The translations under genes were made by a program, and so were the position numbers. Source: Pseudomonas sp. HAR-UPW-AIA-41 (lineage in GTDB: Bacteria > Pseudomonadota > Gammaproteobacteria > Pseudomonadales > Pseudomonadaceae). From it: a DNA stretch of 64,000 nucleotides. The stretch is taken from positions 332,293-396,292 of the forward strand of contig NZ_NSLB01000003.1 of NCBI RefSeq assembly GCF_002304225.1. Direction: 5' to 3'. Under the pieces are notes generated by a model that worked only from the letters and a program-made list of their open reading frames with translations, was not told the DNA's origin and did no database searches. Below, in pieces: positions 15,813-26,580 of this stretch (position 1 is the first letter of the stretch; every line of letters starts with the position of its first letter).

Positions 15813-18800
15813 TTATACCGATGCGGGTTGCTCGGCGCTATGCGCAGCTTTCGGGATGAGGAAGTGTTCGCTGAATTCAGCGGCGGAAAGTGCGCGACTA
15901 ACGACGAACCCCTGAATATGTTCGCATCCCTCGAGGGTGAGAAAGGCTTCCTGAGCCTTGGTTTCCACGCCTTCGGCTACCACCGTGAGGTTCATGCTAC
16001 GTCCCAGTGCGATGATTGCGCGGGCAATCGCTGCGTCATGTACGTCATCCGGCAGGCCCTGGACGAAGGACTTATCGATTTTCAGGACGTCCAGCGGTAG
16101 GCGCTTGAGGTAACTCAGGGAGGAATAGCCGGTACCAAAGTCGTCGATGGCAAGTTGCAAACCGAAGGCCTTGAGATCATGGAGTATCTGCAGAGCCTGT
16201 TCGGTTCGGTTCATGATGAAACTTTCGGTTATCTCCAACTGCAGTCGCTGCGGCTCAAGGCCGCTGCCGCGAAGCAATTGCTGAATGTGGCTGCGCACGC
16301 GGTCTTCCTTGAGTTGCTCGCCAGCCAAGTTTACCGATAGGGAGCCAAATGCTTCATGGCTGTCCTGCCACTGGCGCATCTGTACTACGGCTTCAGCCAG
16401 GACCCATTCGCCGAGCGGCAGTATCAGGCCATTTTCTTCGGCTAGTGGAATAAATCGGTCTGGTGGGATGTTCCCAAACAGTGGGTGTTGCCACCGAATC
16501 AGGGCTTCAGCCCCGACCAGCTTCTGGGTTAGCAAGCTGATCTTTGGTTGATAGTGCAAGCTCAGTTCGCCGCGCTCCAATGCGCGGCGAAGTTCGTGTT
16601 CCAGTGTGATGCGCTCGTTAGCGAGAAATGTCATTTCGCGTGTGTAGAACTCTGCACGGTTGCGGCCCTTGGCTTTTGAGCGATACATCGCTGAGTCGGC
16701 ATTTTTAACAAGCGTGGCGACGTCGCTGCCATCTCGCGGGTAGAGACTGATGCCGATACTGGCGCTAATGTGCAGCTCATGCCCGCCGGCGATGAAGGGG
16801 GCTTTAAAGGCATCCAGCAGCTTTCTCGCGATACGGTCGGCATCGGCTACCTGATGAATGCCAGGCAATAGCAGGATGAATTCGTCGCCGCCCAGGCGGG
16901 CGACGGTGTCGATATCTCGCAGCTGCTCTCGCAGTCTTGTGGCTATGCCTTTGAGTAGCTCATCGCCAACTGGATGGCCAAGGCTGTCATTGATGTGCTT
17001 GAAGCGATCAAGGTCAATGAATAGAACGGCGCCCTGCTGGGCTTCTTCGTTTTGCAGTACCGCATGGAGCCGGTTTTCGAAGAGCATGCGGTTGGGTAGG
17101 CCGGTCAATGAGTCGTGGTGGGCTTGGTGGTCCAGTCGCGCTTGGGCTTGTTTGATGCTTGAAATGTCTGCAAAGACCCCGACAAAGTGGCTTATGTTCT
17201 GGTCATCGCCTTTGACGGCACTTATGGTCAGCCAGCAGGGAAACTCTTCGCCATTTTTGCGACGGTTCCATATCTCGCCTTGCCAGCTTCCATTGGCGGC
17301 AAGGCTATGCCACATAGAGACGAAGAAGGAGCTGTCGTGACGTCCTGAGCTGAGGATGCGCGGGGTCTTTCCTAGCACTTCGGCTTCTTCGTAGCCGCTG
17401 ATGATGCAGAAGGCGCGGTTGACGGCACTGATGCCTTGATGGGTGTCGGTGATCATTACGGCTTCGGCAGTGCTCTCGAAGACAGTAGCCGCTTGGCGGA
17501 GTTGCAGTTGCATGCGCTCCTGTTCGGTGACATCGCGGGCGTCCGCGAGCAGGCAGGGTTCTCCGTTCAGTTCGATGGCTGTAAGTGCAAGTTCGATGCG
17601 GCGTAATCGGCCGTCTCGATGGATTAGGTCGATGATGCGCGGTGGTAATCGATCTTCTGCCAAGAGTTGCAGAACCTCCCCGCGGTCTTCTCCGTTATTC
17701 CAAAGGCCAAGCTCTATGGTGGTCTTACCCAGGCATTCCTTGTGCTCCAGGCCGCTGATGCGACACATGGCCTGATTTATGTCCAGCACTAGGCCATCCT
17801 CGCGGCGACTGATGAGGAGACCTTCGGGAAGGGCCTGGAATGCTTTCGCAAATTTCTCCTCGCTGGCCTTGAGCTGGTCACGGGCTTGCTGTTGGCTGCT
17901 GATGTCACGCACTACGATCATCAGGGCGCGCACGCCGCTGAGTTCGACTTTTTGGGCGCTGATCTCTCCCGTAAACAGGCTGCCATCACGACGTCGGAAG
18001 GCTGTTTCCAGGTTGCGCATTTGGTGAGCTTGAAGCTCGCTAAATAGCTGTAGCCCAACACTGCGACTCGACCAGATGCCAAGCTCGGTTGGGGTTTTCC
18101 CAATAGCTTCTTGAGTGGGGATTTGTAGGTGTTGCGTGAAGGCTTGGTTGACGTCGAGCAGACGTCCGCTGTGTCGGTCGATCACGGCGATCAGGTCTGG
18201 GCATTGCTGAAATAGTGCAACAAATTTCTCTTCTGAATGACGTAGAGCCTGTTCAGTTTGGCGTTCACGGCTGATATCGAGCAGAAGGCCGCGTAATACG
18301 GGGTATGCGTCATCCTGGTTCACGGTGGCAATGTCATGGATCCAGACTGGTTTTCCGTCGCTGTTGATCAGGCGGTAATCAAGAGTGTGATCCTTTTGAG
18401 CAAGCAAGGCGTCTCGGCGCGAGCGAAGGGTTGTAGCTGCATCATCGGGGTGCAGTTGCTGTTGCCAGAAGTTCGGCATCAGCCAGTGCTCTGAGCTGAG
18501 TCCCAGGACCCTTCTGGCATGTGGAGAAACATAGGTAAAAGTCAGACTCTGTGGATCCATCTCCCATGCGATGGCCTGCAGGTTCTCCACCAAATTGCGG
18601 AACTGCTGATGGCTAGTGCTCAGCTGGTTTTCCAGCTTCTCGCGATGATGCACCTCCTGGCGAAGCTGGTGGTTCTTTCGAATCAGTGTGCGCATGAACA
18701 GCAGCATCACGGCCAGTATCACTAGTGCAGGTAAGGTAATGCTCGCCAGTGCTAGCCAGTCGACCTGGGCTCTCAGTGGGGCCGGTTGCCAGCGGGCTTG

Positions 18801-19547
18801 CAAGGGAGCCAGCTCTTCAGGACGCAGGTCCGCGATAGCTTTGTTAAGAATGCTGGCAAGGATCGGCTTGCTGATCGGTGTGGCCATCGCAAGCCGAAAT
18901 TCATACGGCGTTGTGCCACTGATGCGTAATCCCCCGGCTTTGTGTTGTTGCACCACCCAGGCGGTCGAGGCGAAATCGGAGATCATCACGTCGGCTTGGT
19001 TTAGCAGCAGGGATAGTGCCGCGCTTTCGCTGGTGCTGCTGGGTAGTAATTGTAGTTCAGGGTGCTCCCGTGCCAGCAGTTCGTGGCTGGCATAGTCTCT
19101 TACCACGGCGACTGTCAAACCCCGCAGTTGCTCGATACTGCTTGGCTGTGGGCCGTCACTACGACTGAGGATGACTATCGGTAAGGTCAGGTATGGGCGG
19201 GTGAATTGCAGGTGACGGCGGCGCTGAGGGGTGGCCGAGATGGCGCTGAGTACATCCAGTTGCTCATTCTTGGCTTGCTGCAGGGCCTCACTCCAGCTCT
19301 GTTGTGGGCCAAGAATGAACTCAACTCCAAGGCGTTTTTCAAGCAGATGGAGCACTTCAGCTGCGTAGCCCTGATGGCGGCCGTTGCGGTCGCGGTATTC
19401 AAATGGAGCCCATGCAGGGTCAATGCCCAAGCGCAGCTTTGGATGTTGCTGCAGCCAAGCGCGCTCCGCGTCGCTCAGGGTAAGCGCGATGGCAGGGCGG
19501 GTGGCGCCAAGCAGCAGCAGAAGAATCAGGACCGACAAGCGCGCCAT
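15813..19547 (-). CDS. rmcA: RmcA-like c-di-GMP enzyme with SBP, 4 PAS, GGDEF and EAL domains
   Basis: Membrane sensor of 1,244 residues that makes or, mainly, degrades cyclic di-GMP. Domain order: signal peptide (1-21), periplasmic solute-binding domain type 3 (about 23-255), transmembrane helix (265-288), four PAS domains (about 305-800), GGDEF (VARLGGDEF near residue 890) and EAL (EALIRW near 1020, IDDFGTGYSSL and AEGVET motifs intact). Length and architecture match P. aeruginosa RmcA (PA0575), a redox-linked regulator, which also lies next to rpoD. The gene has visibly lower G+C and more varied codons than rpoD or dnaG beside it. Ligands of the solute-binding domain cannot be inferred. 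Confidence 0.9.
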   Translation of the reverse strand: MARLSVLILLLLLGATRPAIALTLSDAERAWLQQHPKLRLGIDPAWAPFEYRDRNGRHQGYAAEVLHLLEKRLGVEFILGPQQSWSEALQQAKNEQLDVLSAISATPQRRRHLQFTRPYLTLPIVILSRSDGPQPSSIEQLRGLTVAVVRDYASHELLAREHPELQLLPSSTSESAALSLLLNQADVMISDFASTAWVVQQHKAGGLRISGTTPYEFRLAMATPISKPILASILNKAIADLRPEELAPLQARWQPAPLRAQVDWLALASITLPALVILAVMLLFMRTLIRKNHQLRQEVHHREKLENQLSTSHQQFRNLVENLQAIAWEMDPQSLTFTYVSPHARRVLGLSSEHWLMPNFWQQQLHPDDAATTLRSRRDALLAQKDHTLDYRLINSDGKPVWIHDIATVNQDDAYPVLRGLLLDISRERQTEQALRHSEEKFVALFQQCPDLIAVIDRHSGRLLDVNQAFTQHLQIPTQEAIGKTPTELGIWSSRSVGLQLFSELQAHQMRNLETAFRRRDGSLFTGEISAQKVELSGVRALMIVVRDISSQQQARDQLKASEEKFAKAFQALPEGLLISRREDGLVLDINQAMCRISGLEHKECLGKTTIELGLWNNGEDRGEVLQLLAEDRLPPRIIDLIHRDGRLRRIELALTAIELNGEPCLLADARDVTEQERMQLQLRQAATVFESTAEAVMITDTHQGISAVNRAFCIISGYEEAEVLGKTPRILSSGRHDSSFFVSMWHSLAANGSWQGEIWNRRKNGEEFPCWLTISAVKGDDQNISHFVGVFADISSIKQAQARLDHQAHHDSLTGLPNRMLFENRLHAVLQNEEAQQGAVLFIDLDRFKHINDSLGHPVGDELLKGIATRLREQLRDIDTVARLGGDEFILLLPGIHQVADADRIARKLLDAFKAPFIAGGHELHISASIGISLYPRDGSDVATLVKNADSAMYRSKAKGRNRAEFYTREMTFLANERITLEHELRRALERGELSLHYQPKISLLTQKLVGAEALIRWQHPLFGNIPPDRFIPLAEENGLILPLGEWVLAEAVVQMRQWQDSHEAFGSLSVNLAGEQLKEDRVRSHIQQLLRGSGLEPQRLQLEITESFIMNRTEQALQILHDLKAFGLQLAIDDFGTGYSSLSYLKRLPLDVLKIDKSFVQGLPDDVHDAAIARAIIALGRSMNLTVVAEGVETKAQEAFLTLEGCEHIQGFVVSRALSAAEFSEHFLIPKAAHSAEQPASV

Positions 19548-19603
19548 GCAGCATCCATGAATCAGGGCTTTTCCCTGAGTCTAGGAGTTGGCTGGCACAA
19601 AGC

Positions 19604-19631
19604 AAAACCCCCGGCAGATGCCGGGGATTTT
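19604..19631 (-). terminator. rpoD terminator
   Basis: Minus strand AAAATCCCCGGCA-TC-TGCCGGGGGTTTT just downstream of the rpoD stop. The A-run on the other side allows use in both directions. Confidence 0.9.
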
Positions 19632-19638
19632 GTGTGCA

Positions 19639-21474
19639 TTACTCGTCGAGGAAGGAGCGCAAGTGCTCGCTTCGTGATGGGTGACGCAGCTTGCGCAGGG
19701 CTTTTGCCTCGATCTGACGAATCCGCTCACGGGTGACATCGAACTGCTTGCCGACTTCCTCGAGGGTGTGGTCGGTATTCATGTCGATGCCGAAGCGCAT
19801 GCGCAGTACCTTGGCCTCGCGGGCGGTGAGCCCGGCCAGCACTTCGCGGGTAGCTTCCTTGAGGCTTTCCACGGTCGCCACGTCGATCGGCGATTGCATG
19901 GTGGAGTCCTCGATGAAGTCGCCCAGGTGCGAGTCTTCGTCGTCGCCGATCGGGGTTTCCATCGAGATCGGCTCTTTGGCGATCTTCAGGACCTTGCGGA
20001 TCTTGTCTTCCGGCATGTCCATGCGCTCGCCAAGCTCTTCCGGCGTGGGTTCGCGGCCCATCTCCTGCAGCATCTGACGGGAGATGCGGTTGAGCTTGTT
20101 GATCGTCTCGATCATGTGTACCGGAATACGGATGGTGCGCGCCTGGTCGGCGATCGAACGGGTGATCGCCTGGCGAATCCACCAGGTGGCGTAGGTCGAG
20201 AACTTGTAGCCGCGGCGGTATTCGAACTTGTCCACGGCTTTCATCAGGCCGATGTTGCCTTCCTGGATCAGGTCGAGGAACTGCAGGCCGCGGTTGGTGT
20301 ACTTCTTGGCGATGGAGATCACCAGGCGCAGGTTGGCCTCGACCATCTCCTTCTTCGCCCGGCGGGCTTTCGCTTCGCCGATGGACATGCGGCGATTGAC
20401 GTCCTTGATCTCGGCAATGGTCAGACCGCAGCTTTGCTCCAGGTCGACCAGCTTCTGCTGATTGCGCAGTACGTCATCTTTCAGCGCCTTGAGAGCTTCG
20501 GCGTACTTGATCTTGCCCTTGAGAATTTCATCCAGCCATTCCAGGTTGGTTTCATTGCCTGGGAACTGCTTGAGGAAGTCCGGGCGCGGCATGCGGGCGT
20601 CGCGCACGCACAGCTGCATGATGGCGCGTTCCTGAGCGCGAACCTGCTCCAGTGCATCGCGAACCATGGCGACCAGGGCTTCATACTGCTTGGGCACCAG
20701 CTTGATCGGCATAAACAGCTCGGCCAGGCTGAGCAGTTCGGCGACGCCCTGCTTGCTGTTGCGACCGTGCTTCTTCAGGGTCTTGCGGGTCTTTTCCAGC
20801 TGCTCGGAAACGGCGGTGAAGCGGCGCAGGGCTTCTTCCGGATCCGGGCCGCCGTCGCCTTCCTCTTCCTCGCTGTCGTCGCCTTCTTCTTCCTCGTCGT
20901 CCTTCTCGGAGGCGCTGTCGTCCTTCAGGTCGACAGGCTCGACCTCTTCGGCCGGCACGCTGCCGTCATCCGGGTCGATGTAGCCGCTGAGGATGTCGGA
21001 GAGGCGGCCACCTTCGCTGGTGACGCGCTGGTATTCGGCGAGGATCGACTCGATGCTGCCCGGGAAGTGAGCGATGGCGCTCATCACTTCGCGGATGCCT
21101 TCCTCGATGCGCTTGGCGATTTCGATCTCGCCTTCGCGGGTCAGCAGCTCGACGGTACCCATCTCGCGCATGTACATGCGCACCGGGTCGGTGGTGCGGC
21201 CGATATCGGTTTCCACTGCGGCAAGGGCGGCAGCGGCTTCTTCGGCAGCAGCTTCGTCGGTATCGGCTTCGGCCAGCAACAGGGCATCCGCATCCGGGGC
21301 GGTTTCGAATACGTTGATGCCCATGTCGTTGATCATGCGAATGATGTCTTCGACCTGTTCCGGATCGGAAATATCTTCCGGCAGGTGGTCGTTGACCTCG
21401 GCGTAAGTCAGGTAGCCCTGCTCACGGCCGCGGGTGATCAACTCTTTCAAGCGTGACTGCTGTTCTTTCGACAT
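19639..21474 (-). CDS. rpoD: RNA polymerase primary sigma factor RpoD (sigma-70)
   Basis: Housekeeping sigma factor, 611 residues. Region 1.1 starts [25 protein letters not shown]. Region 1.2 ([24 protein letters not shown]) is followed by a long non-conserved acidic segment (residues about 175-215, Asp/Glu run), region 2 ([48 protein letters not shown]), region 3 and region 4 ([20 protein letters not shown]). Last gene of the rpsU-dnaG-rpoD macromolecular synthesis operon, 67 bp after dnaG. Confidence 0.99.
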   Translation of the reverse strand: MSKEQQSRLKELITRGREQGYLTYAEVNDHLPEDISDPEQVEDIIRMINDMGINVFETAPDADALLLAEADTDEAAAEEAAAALAAVETDIGRTTDPVRMYMREMGTVELLTREGEIEIAKRIEEGIREVMSAIAHFPGSIESILAEYQRVTSEGGRLSDILSGYIDPDDGSVPAEEVEPVDLKDDSASEKDDEEEEGDDSEEEEGDGGPDPEEALRRFTAVSEQLEKTRKTLKKHGRNSKQGVAELLSLAELFMPIKLVPKQYEALVAMVRDALEQVRAQERAIMQLCVRDARMPRPDFLKQFPGNETNLEWLDEILKGKIKYAEALKALKDDVLRNQQKLVDLEQSCGLTIAEIKDVNRRMSIGEAKARRAKKEMVEANLRLVISIAKKYTNRGLQFLDLIQEGNIGLMKAVDKFEYRRGYKFSTYATWWIRQAITRSIADQARTIRIPVHMIETINKLNRISRQMLQEMGREPTPEELGERMDMPEDKIRKVLKIAKEPISMETPIGDDEDSHLGDFIEDSTMQSPIDVATVESLKEATREVLAGLTAREAKVLRMRFGIDMNTDHTLEEVGKQFDVTRERIRQIEAKALRKLRHPSRSEHLRSFLDE

Positions 21475-21541
21475 AACACCCTATCCACTGAAGGTCTTGG
21501 CGGGCAAAAAATAAGCCGAGGATTATACCCGATCCGTGGCC

Positions 21542-23500
21542 TCAGACGCCAGTTGAGGACGGTGCGGCGGGGGAGGTCTGGCGGGTCAGCAGCTCGCGTA
21601 GCTGCTCTTTCTCGTCGCTGCTCAAGTCACTTTGACGGGCCTTGCGTAGCAAATGTTCCAAGCGCTGCTCGCGTTGGCGGGCTGCCAAGGTAGTTATAGT
21701 GTCGAAAAACTGTTGTTCAAGGTTGTCGGCTGAAATCAGCCATTCCTTTTCCGCCATGGCGCGCAGCAGGCGCCCCTGTTCGGTGCCGTGCCAGCGCGCA
21801 ATCAGCTGCAGGGTGGTCAGGCGCGGGTTCTTCTGCAGGGCTTCCAGCAGGGCGACCAGCAACTGGGCGTAGAGGTCGTTTTCGGCGGCGAAGTGGCTGG
21901 CATCCTCGACCTTGAGTGCCAGTTGCGGGTTCTGCAGCAGCGTGCGCAAGGCGCTCAGGGTTGGCGACTCGACGCTGACAGCGGTGCGTGGCGCGCGGGG
22001 CTGAAAGTCGCCGCGCTCGCCCTTGTGCTGCCAGGGTTTGTCGCCTTTTTTCCAGTTGCCCTTGCCGCGGCCTTCGCGAGCGGGCGGCGGGATTTCAGCG
22101 TAGCTGGGTGGTGCTTCGTAGTGATCGTAGGTGGGGGCGCTGTCGTAATAGCTGTCGTCGCCCGCGTGGTAGTAGTCGTCGCTCGGGCTGCTGTGTTGAG
22201 CGGGCGCTGCTGGAGTGGCAGGCTGCGCGCTGAGTCCGGTCAGCTCTCTCAGGCGCTGGTGCATCAGGGTGCGCAGGTTGATGCCGGGAATCTTCTCGAT
22301 CAGCGGGGTGGCCAGCGTGGCCAGGTGTGCCTTGCCTTCCAGCGAGCGCGGGTCGGCCTCATCCATCAGTTGCTGGAAGAAGTAATCGGCCAGTGGCTGG
22401 GCTTGTTGGTTGAGGCGTGCGCGGAAGGCGTCGGGGCCCTCCGCGCGCACCAGACTGTCCGGATCCTCGCCTTCGGGGAGGAACAGGAAGCGCGCGCGGC
22501 GGCCGTCCTGCAGGTTAGGCATGACGGCTTCCAGAGCGCGCCAGGCAGCCTTGCGCCCGGCCTGATCGCCGTCGAAGCAGAACAGGATGTTCGGTACCAG
22601 GCGGAACAGGCGCTTGATGTGTTCTTCGCTGGTGGCGGTGCCCAGTGTCGCTACCGCGTTGCGCAGGCCCTGCTGGGCCAAGGCGATCACGTCCATGTAG
22701 CCCTCAACCACCATGATCTCGTCGAGGTTGCGGTTGTTCTTGCGGGCTTCAAACAGGCCATAGAGTTCCTGGCCCTTGTGAAAGACCGGAGTTTCCGGGG
22801 AGTTCAGGTACTTCGGCTTGTCATCGCCAAGCACGCGGCCGCCAAAGGCGATGATGCGTCCGCGGCTGTCGCGGATCGGGAACATCACGCGGTCGCGAAA
22901 GCGGTCATAGCGTTTGCCGGTTTCGGCGTTCTCGATCAGCAGGCCGGCGTCGATCATTGCCTTGACCTGCAGGGCGTCGCCGCCCAGATGCTTGAACAGG
23001 TTGTCCCAGCCCGGCGGGGCGAAGCCAAGGCCGAAGTCGCGGGCAATCTCGCCGGTCAGGCCGCGGCCTTTCAGGTAGTTCACCGCCGCCTGGCGGCTGG
23101 GGTGGCTCTTCAGGGCCTGGCGGTAGTAGTCGGCGGCGGCCGTCAGCAAGGGGTAAAGCGGTGAATCGGTGGGTTGGCGCGGCTTGTTGCTGCGCCCTTC
23201 TTCCCGGGGCACATCCATGCCGGCGCGCTTGGCCAGGTCTTCGACGGCCTGGACGAAGTCGAGGTTGTCATGGTCCATGACAAAGCCGAGGGCGTTGCCG
23301 CCGGCGCCGCAGCCGAAGCAGTAGTAGAACTGCTTGTCCGGGCTGACGCTGAACGAGGGGGTCTTCTCGTTATGGAAGGGGCAGCGTGCGCTGTAGTTCT
23401 TGCCGGCCTTTTTCAGCTGAATGCGCGAACCCACCACTTCGACGATGTCGGTGCGGTTGAGAAGATCATCGATGAATGATTGCGGAATCATGCCGGCCAT
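21542..23500 (-). CDS. dnaG: DNA primase DnaG
   Basis: Makes RNA primers for replication, 652 residues. It has an N-terminal CHC2 zinc finger (CPFHNEKTPSFSVSPDKQFYYCFGCGAGGNALGF, residues about 38-70), a TOPRIM catalytic core (MVVEGYMDVIAL and CFDGDQAGRKAA near 265-320) and a C-terminal DnaB-binding helical domain. A long Tyr/Pro-rich linker lies at about 425-500. The start MAGMIPQSFIDDLL at 23500 is chosen by family similarity; 19 upstream in-frame codons are rejected. Between rpsU and rpoD. Confidence 0.98.
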   Translation of the reverse strand: MAGMIPQSFIDDLLNRTDIVEVVGSRIQLKKAGKNYSARCPFHNEKTPSFSVSPDKQFYYCFGCGAGGNALGFVMDHDNLDFVQAVEDLAKRAGMDVPREEGRSNKPRQPTDSPLYPLLTAAADYYRQALKSHPSRQAAVNYLKGRGLTGEIARDFGLGFAPPGWDNLFKHLGGDALQVKAMIDAGLLIENAETGKRYDRFRDRVMFPIRDSRGRIIAFGGRVLGDDKPKYLNSPETPVFHKGQELYGLFEARKNNRNLDEIMVVEGYMDVIALAQQGLRNAVATLGTATSEEHIKRLFRLVPNILFCFDGDQAGRKAAWRALEAVMPNLQDGRRARFLFLPEGEDPDSLVRAEGPDAFRARLNQQAQPLADYFFQQLMDEADPRSLEGKAHLATLATPLIEKIPGINLRTLMHQRLRELTGLSAQPATPAAPAQHSSPSDDYYHAGDDSYYDSAPTYDHYEAPPSYAEIPPPAREGRGKGNWKKGDKPWQHKGERGDFQPRAPRTAVSVESPTLSALRTLLQNPQLALKVEDASHFAAENDLYAQLLVALLEALQKNPRLTTLQLIARWHGTEQGRLLRAMAEKEWLISADNLEQQFFDTITTLAARQREQRLEHLLRKARQSDLSSDEKEQLRELLTRQTSPAAPSSTGV

Positions 23501-23558
23501 GGACGGGAGGATACTGCCAGGCGGAGGGACACGGAAATCTTTTGCCCAGAAATGCAAA

Positions 23559-23576
23559 ACCCGGCCGGGGCCGGGT
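23559..23576 (-). terminator. Internal terminator between rpsU and dnaG
   Basis: Minus strand ACCCGGCC-CC-GGCCGGGT followed by TTTGC. The short T-run suggests partial termination. A terminator at this place in the operon is known in E. coli and lets rpsU be made in excess over primase. Confidence 0.8.
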
Positions 23577-23607
23577 CATGCGGGGCGTCAAGTGCGCGAC
23601 TGATAAC

Positions 23608-23823
23608 TCAGTACAGGCGCTCGCGACGGCGCTGTTCGCGCTGCACTTTCTTGGCGTGACGCTTCACTGCAGCGGCAGCTTTGCGCTTACGCTCAGTGGT
23701 CGGCTTTTCGTAGAATTCGCGGCTGCGCACTTCGGCCAGAACACCGGCCTTTTCGCAGGAGCGCTTGAAACGACGCAGAGCTACGTCGAAGGGTTCGTTC
23801 TCTTTAACTTTGACGGCTGGCAT
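23608..23823 (-). CDS. rpsU: 30S ribosomal protein S21
   Basis: A 71-residue basic protein, [19 protein letters not shown]... with an Arg/Lys-rich C-terminus ([14 protein letters not shown]), identical in form to bS21. It binds the 16S rRNA 3' region and aids initiation. First gene of the rpsU-dnaG-rpoD operon, divergent from tsaD. Confidence 0.98.
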   Translation of the reverse strand: MPAVKVKENEPFDVALRRFKRSCEKAGVLAEVRSREFYEKPTTERKRKAAAAVKRHAKKVQREQRRRERLY

Positions 23824-24020
23824 CCAGGTCGTACCTTCACTGTTTTACCGAATGGACGACGCTATCCGGCAAGGGCACGGGAATACGTCGATTTCAAGGG
23901 CTGCGGATATTAACGCCAGATCGTTCGGAATGCAAAGCCTCTGATCGAAAAGCGCTGGTTCGGCCGATGGACGACGCATTATCATGCGCGCCTCTTTGGT
24001 AGCCCCGATTGTGCCCGAAC

Positions 24021-25046
24021 ATGCTTGTACTGGGACTGGAAACCTCCTGCGACGAAACCGGCGTAGCGCTTTATGACAGCGAGCGCGGCCTGCTGGCCGA
24101 TGCCCTGTTCAGTCAGATCGACCTGCACCGCGTCTATGGCGGTGTGGTGCCGGAACTGGCTTCGCGTGATCACGTCAAGCGCATGTTGCCGCTGATCCGC
24201 CAGGTACTGTCCGAGGCCGGGCGTGAGGCCACGGATATCGATGCCATCGCCTACACCGCCGGACCGGGCCTGGTGGGGGCGTTGCTGGTCGGCGCGTCCT
24301 GCGCGCAGGCGCTGGCCTTTGCCTGGGGCGTTCCGGCGGTCGGGGTGCACCATATGGAAGGTCATCTGCTGGCCCCCATGCTGGAAGAGCAGCCGCCGCA
24401 GTTTCCGTTTGTCGCCCTGCTGGTCTCTGGCGGCCACACCCAATTGGTGCGGGTCGATGGCATCGGCCGTTATGAGCTGCTGGGCGAGTCGATCGACGAT
24501 GCCGCCGGCGAGGCGTTCGACAAAACCGCCAAGTTGATGGGGCTGCCCTATCCGGGCGGACCTGAGATTGCCCGCCTGGCCGAGCAGGGCGTGGCCGGAC
24601 GCTTCAAGTTCCCGCGACCGATGACCGACCGGCCGGGGCTGGAGTTCAGCTTCAGCGGTCTGAAAACGGCGGCCTTGAATGCCTGGCAGCAGTGCCAGCA
24701 GGCCGGCGATCTGAGCGAGCAGACCCGCTGCGATATCGCCCGTGGCTTTCAGGAGGCAGTGGTCGACACCCTGACCATCAAGTGCCAGCGCGCGCTCAGG
24801 CAGACCGGGCTGAGCAGCCTGGTGATTGCCGGCGGAGTCAGTGCCAATCAGGCGCTGCGTCAGTCTCTGGAGCAGATGCTGGCGGGGCTCAAGGGGCAGG
24901 TGTTCTATGCGCGCCCGCGTTTTTGTACCGATAACGGCGCGATGATTGCCTATGCCGGTTGCCAGCGCCTGCTGGCCGGTCAGCATGAAGGACTGGCGAT
25001 CAGTGTGCAGGCGCGCTGGCCGATGGATAGTCTGCCGCCACTGTGA
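24021..25046 (+). CDS. tsaD: tRNA N6-adenosine threonylcarbamoyltransferase TsaD
   Basis: Catalytic subunit for the universal t6A37 modification of ANN-decoding tRNAs, 341 residues. It has the ASKHA fold with [11 protein letters not shown] at residues 4-14, the metal ligands H111 and H115 in [15 protein letters not shown] and the late [16 protein letters not shown] motif. The ATG at 24021 is chosen over one four codons upstream by family start. Divergent from rpsU, as in most gammaproteobacteria. Confidence 0.98.
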   Translation: MLVLGLETSCDETGVALYDSERGLLADALFSQIDLHRVYGGVVPELASRDHVKRMLPLIRQVLSEAGREATDIDAIAYTAGPGLVGALLVGASCAQALAFAWGVPAVGVHHMEGHLLAPMLEEQPPQFPFVALLVSGGHTQLVRVDGIGRYELLGESIDDAAGEAFDKTAKLMGLPYPGGPEIARLAEQGVAGRFKFPRPMTDRPGLEFSFSGLKTAALNAWQQCQQAGDLSEQTRCDIARGFQEAVVDTLTIKCQRALRQTGLSSLVIAGGVSANQALRQSLEQMLAGLKGQVFYARPRFCTDNGAMIAYAGCQRLLAGQHEGLAISVQARWPMDSLPPL

Positions 25047-25066
25047 GCGCGGTTCATGTGTGCAGG

Positions 25067-25636
25067 TCAGAAATGTCGTTCGCGCCCGGCCAGCAGGTCG
25101 CGTAGATTGCTGCGGTGACGCCAGACGATGAGCACGGTCAGTACACTCATCGGCAACAAGGCCGCCGGTTGCTGCCAGGCCAGCAGTGGCAGGGTCAGCG
25201 GAGTGGCGGTCAGCGAGGCGAGTGAGCTGGTGCGGCTGAGCTTGAAGGTCAGGGCCCAGGCTGCCAGTGCGAGCACGGCGGCGGGTGGATAAAGGCCCAG
25301 CAGCATGCCCGCGGCGGTGGCAACGCCCTTGCCGCCCTGGAAACGGAAAAATACCGGGTAGAGGTGGCCGACTACCGCCGCCAGACCGATCCAGGCTTGT
25401 TCCTGCAGATTGAAGCCGGCGCCCCAGGCGACGGCTACCGGTAGCAGGCCTTTGCTCAGATCACCGAGCAGGGTGAGGAGAGCGAGTTTTTTGCCGGCCA
25501 CGCGCAGCATGTTGGTGGCGCCGGGGTTGCCGGAGCCCGCCGTGCGCGGGTCGCCCAGACCTGCCAGGCGACTGAGCAGGATGGCGAAGGACAGGGAGCC
25601 AAGCAGGTAGGCGAGGATCGCCAACAGCCAGAACAT
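25067..25636 (-). CDS. plsY: Acyl-phosphate glycerol-3-phosphate acyltransferase PlsY
   Basis: Inner-membrane acyltransferase (189 residues) that makes lysophosphatidate from acyl-phosphate and glycerol-3-phosphate. Five or six hydrophobic segments and the three conserved cytoplasmic motifs are visible: [13 protein letters not shown] near residue 36, [19 protein letters not shown] near 100, and the C-terminal [13 protein letters not shown]. The start [14 protein letters not shown] fits the family; an ATG three codons upstream (25645) is the alternative. Convergent with tsaD and divergent from folB. Confidence 0.96.
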   Translation of the reverse strand: MFWLLAILAYLLGSLSFAILLSRLAGLGDPRTAGSGNPGATNMLRVAGKKLALLTLLGDLSKGLLPVAVAWGAGFNLQEQAWIGLAAVVGHLYPVFFRFQGGKGVATAAGMLLGLYPPAAVLALAAWALTFKLSRTSSLASLTATPLTLPLLAWQQPAALLPMSVLTVLIVWRHRSNLRDLLAGRERHF

Positions 25637-25687
25637 GGTATCCATTCCGGGGCGTGTGAGCCCCGATTGTAACGAGGCAGCACAGAC

Positions 25688-26041
25688 GTGGACATGGTTT
25701 TCATCGAGGGGCTGGAGGTCGATACCGTGATCGGTGTGTACGACTGGGAGCGCAAAATCCGCCAGTGCCTGAGCCTCGATCTGCAGTTTGCCTGGGATAA
25801 CAGCCTGCCCGCGGCAAACGACGACCTGAGTCTGGCGCTCGACTACGCGACAGTCTCGGCGCGCATCCAGCAGTTTGCCGAGGGCGCGCAATTCCAGCTG
25901 GTGGAGACTTTCGCCGAGCGTCTGGCCGCCTTGCTGATGAGCGAATTCGGCATCCGCTGGCTGCGTCTCAAGCTGACCAAGCCCGGTGCGGTGCCGGCGG
26001 CACGCGGCGTGGGCGTGGAGATTGAGCGCGGATGTCGCTGA
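25688..26041 (+). CDS. folB: Dihydroneopterin aldolase FolB
   Basis: Folate-pathway enzyme (117 residues) that cleaves dihydroneopterin to hydroxymethyl-dihydropterin and glycolaldehyde. It has the typical [17 protein letters not shown] start, [10 protein letters not shown] and the lysine in [25 protein letters not shown] start at 25688 is preferred to the ATG two codons later because GAGG lies about 11 bases upstream. It overlaps folK by 10 bp, so the two consecutive pathway steps are coupled. Confidence 0.96.
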   Translation: MDMVFIEGLEVDTVIGVYDWERKIRQCLSLDLQFAWDNSLPAANDDLSLALDYATVSARIQQFAEGAQFQLVETFAERLAALLMSEFGIRWLRLKLTKPGAVPAARGVGVEIERGCR

Positions 26042-26580
26042 CCACTGTTTTTCTGGGTCTCGGTAGCAATATCGAGCGTGAGCGCCATCTGCTCGCCGGT
26101 CTGGAGGCGCTGTCGGCGTTCCTGATAAACCTGCGCTGCTCGCCGGTGTTCGAGAGCCAGGCCGTGGGTATCAAAAGCGGTCCTTTCTTCAATCTGGTGG
26201 TGCAGGCCGAAACGGCCTTGAGTCTGGCCGAACTGGACCGCTGGCTGAAGGCCATCGAGGCCGACAACGGCCGTTATGCCCCCGGGCGCAAGGGGCTGCC
26301 GCTGGATATCGACGTGCTGCTCTACGGTGACCGGGTCGGCGAATTCGAGGGACTGACCCTGCCGCGAGCGGAAATTCTCAAGAATGCCTTTGTCCTCTGG
26401 CCCCTGGCCCTGCTCGCGCCGGCGCAGAAACATCCCGGGGCAGGACAGTCGTTTGCCGAGTTGTGGGGCACCATGCATAGCGAGCAGCAATTGTGGCCGG
26501 TGGCATTCAGCTGGCGCGGGCAGGCGCTGACGCCGGATAGCCTGTTGCAGGCGTACCCGGCACCGCTCAATCCTCTTTAA
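26032..26580 (+). CDS. folK: Hydroxymethyl-dihydropterin pyrophosphokinase FolK
   Basis: Transfers pyrophosphate from ATP to hydroxymethyl-dihydropterin, the step after FolB, 182 residues. Conserved [14 protein letters not shown] at the start and the signature [20 protein letters not shown], including the two Mg2+-binding aspartates, are present. Its 3' end overlaps that of the convergent cca gene by 14 bp. Confidence 0.95.
   Translation: MSLTTVFLGLGSNIERERHLLAGLEALSAFLINLRCSPVFESQAVGIKSGPFFNLVVQAETALSLAELDRWLKAIEADNGRYAPGRKGLPLDIDVLLYGDRVGEFEGLTLPRAEILKNAFVLWPLALLAPAQKHPGAGQSFAELWGTMHSEQQLWPVAFSWRGQALTPDSLLQAYPAPLNPL

Noticed and set aside
20860..20950. Acidic Asp/Glu run in rpoD as a possible repeat expansion
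   Set aside because: An acidic non-conserved region between regions 1.2 and 2.1 is normal in gammaproteobacterial sigma-70.
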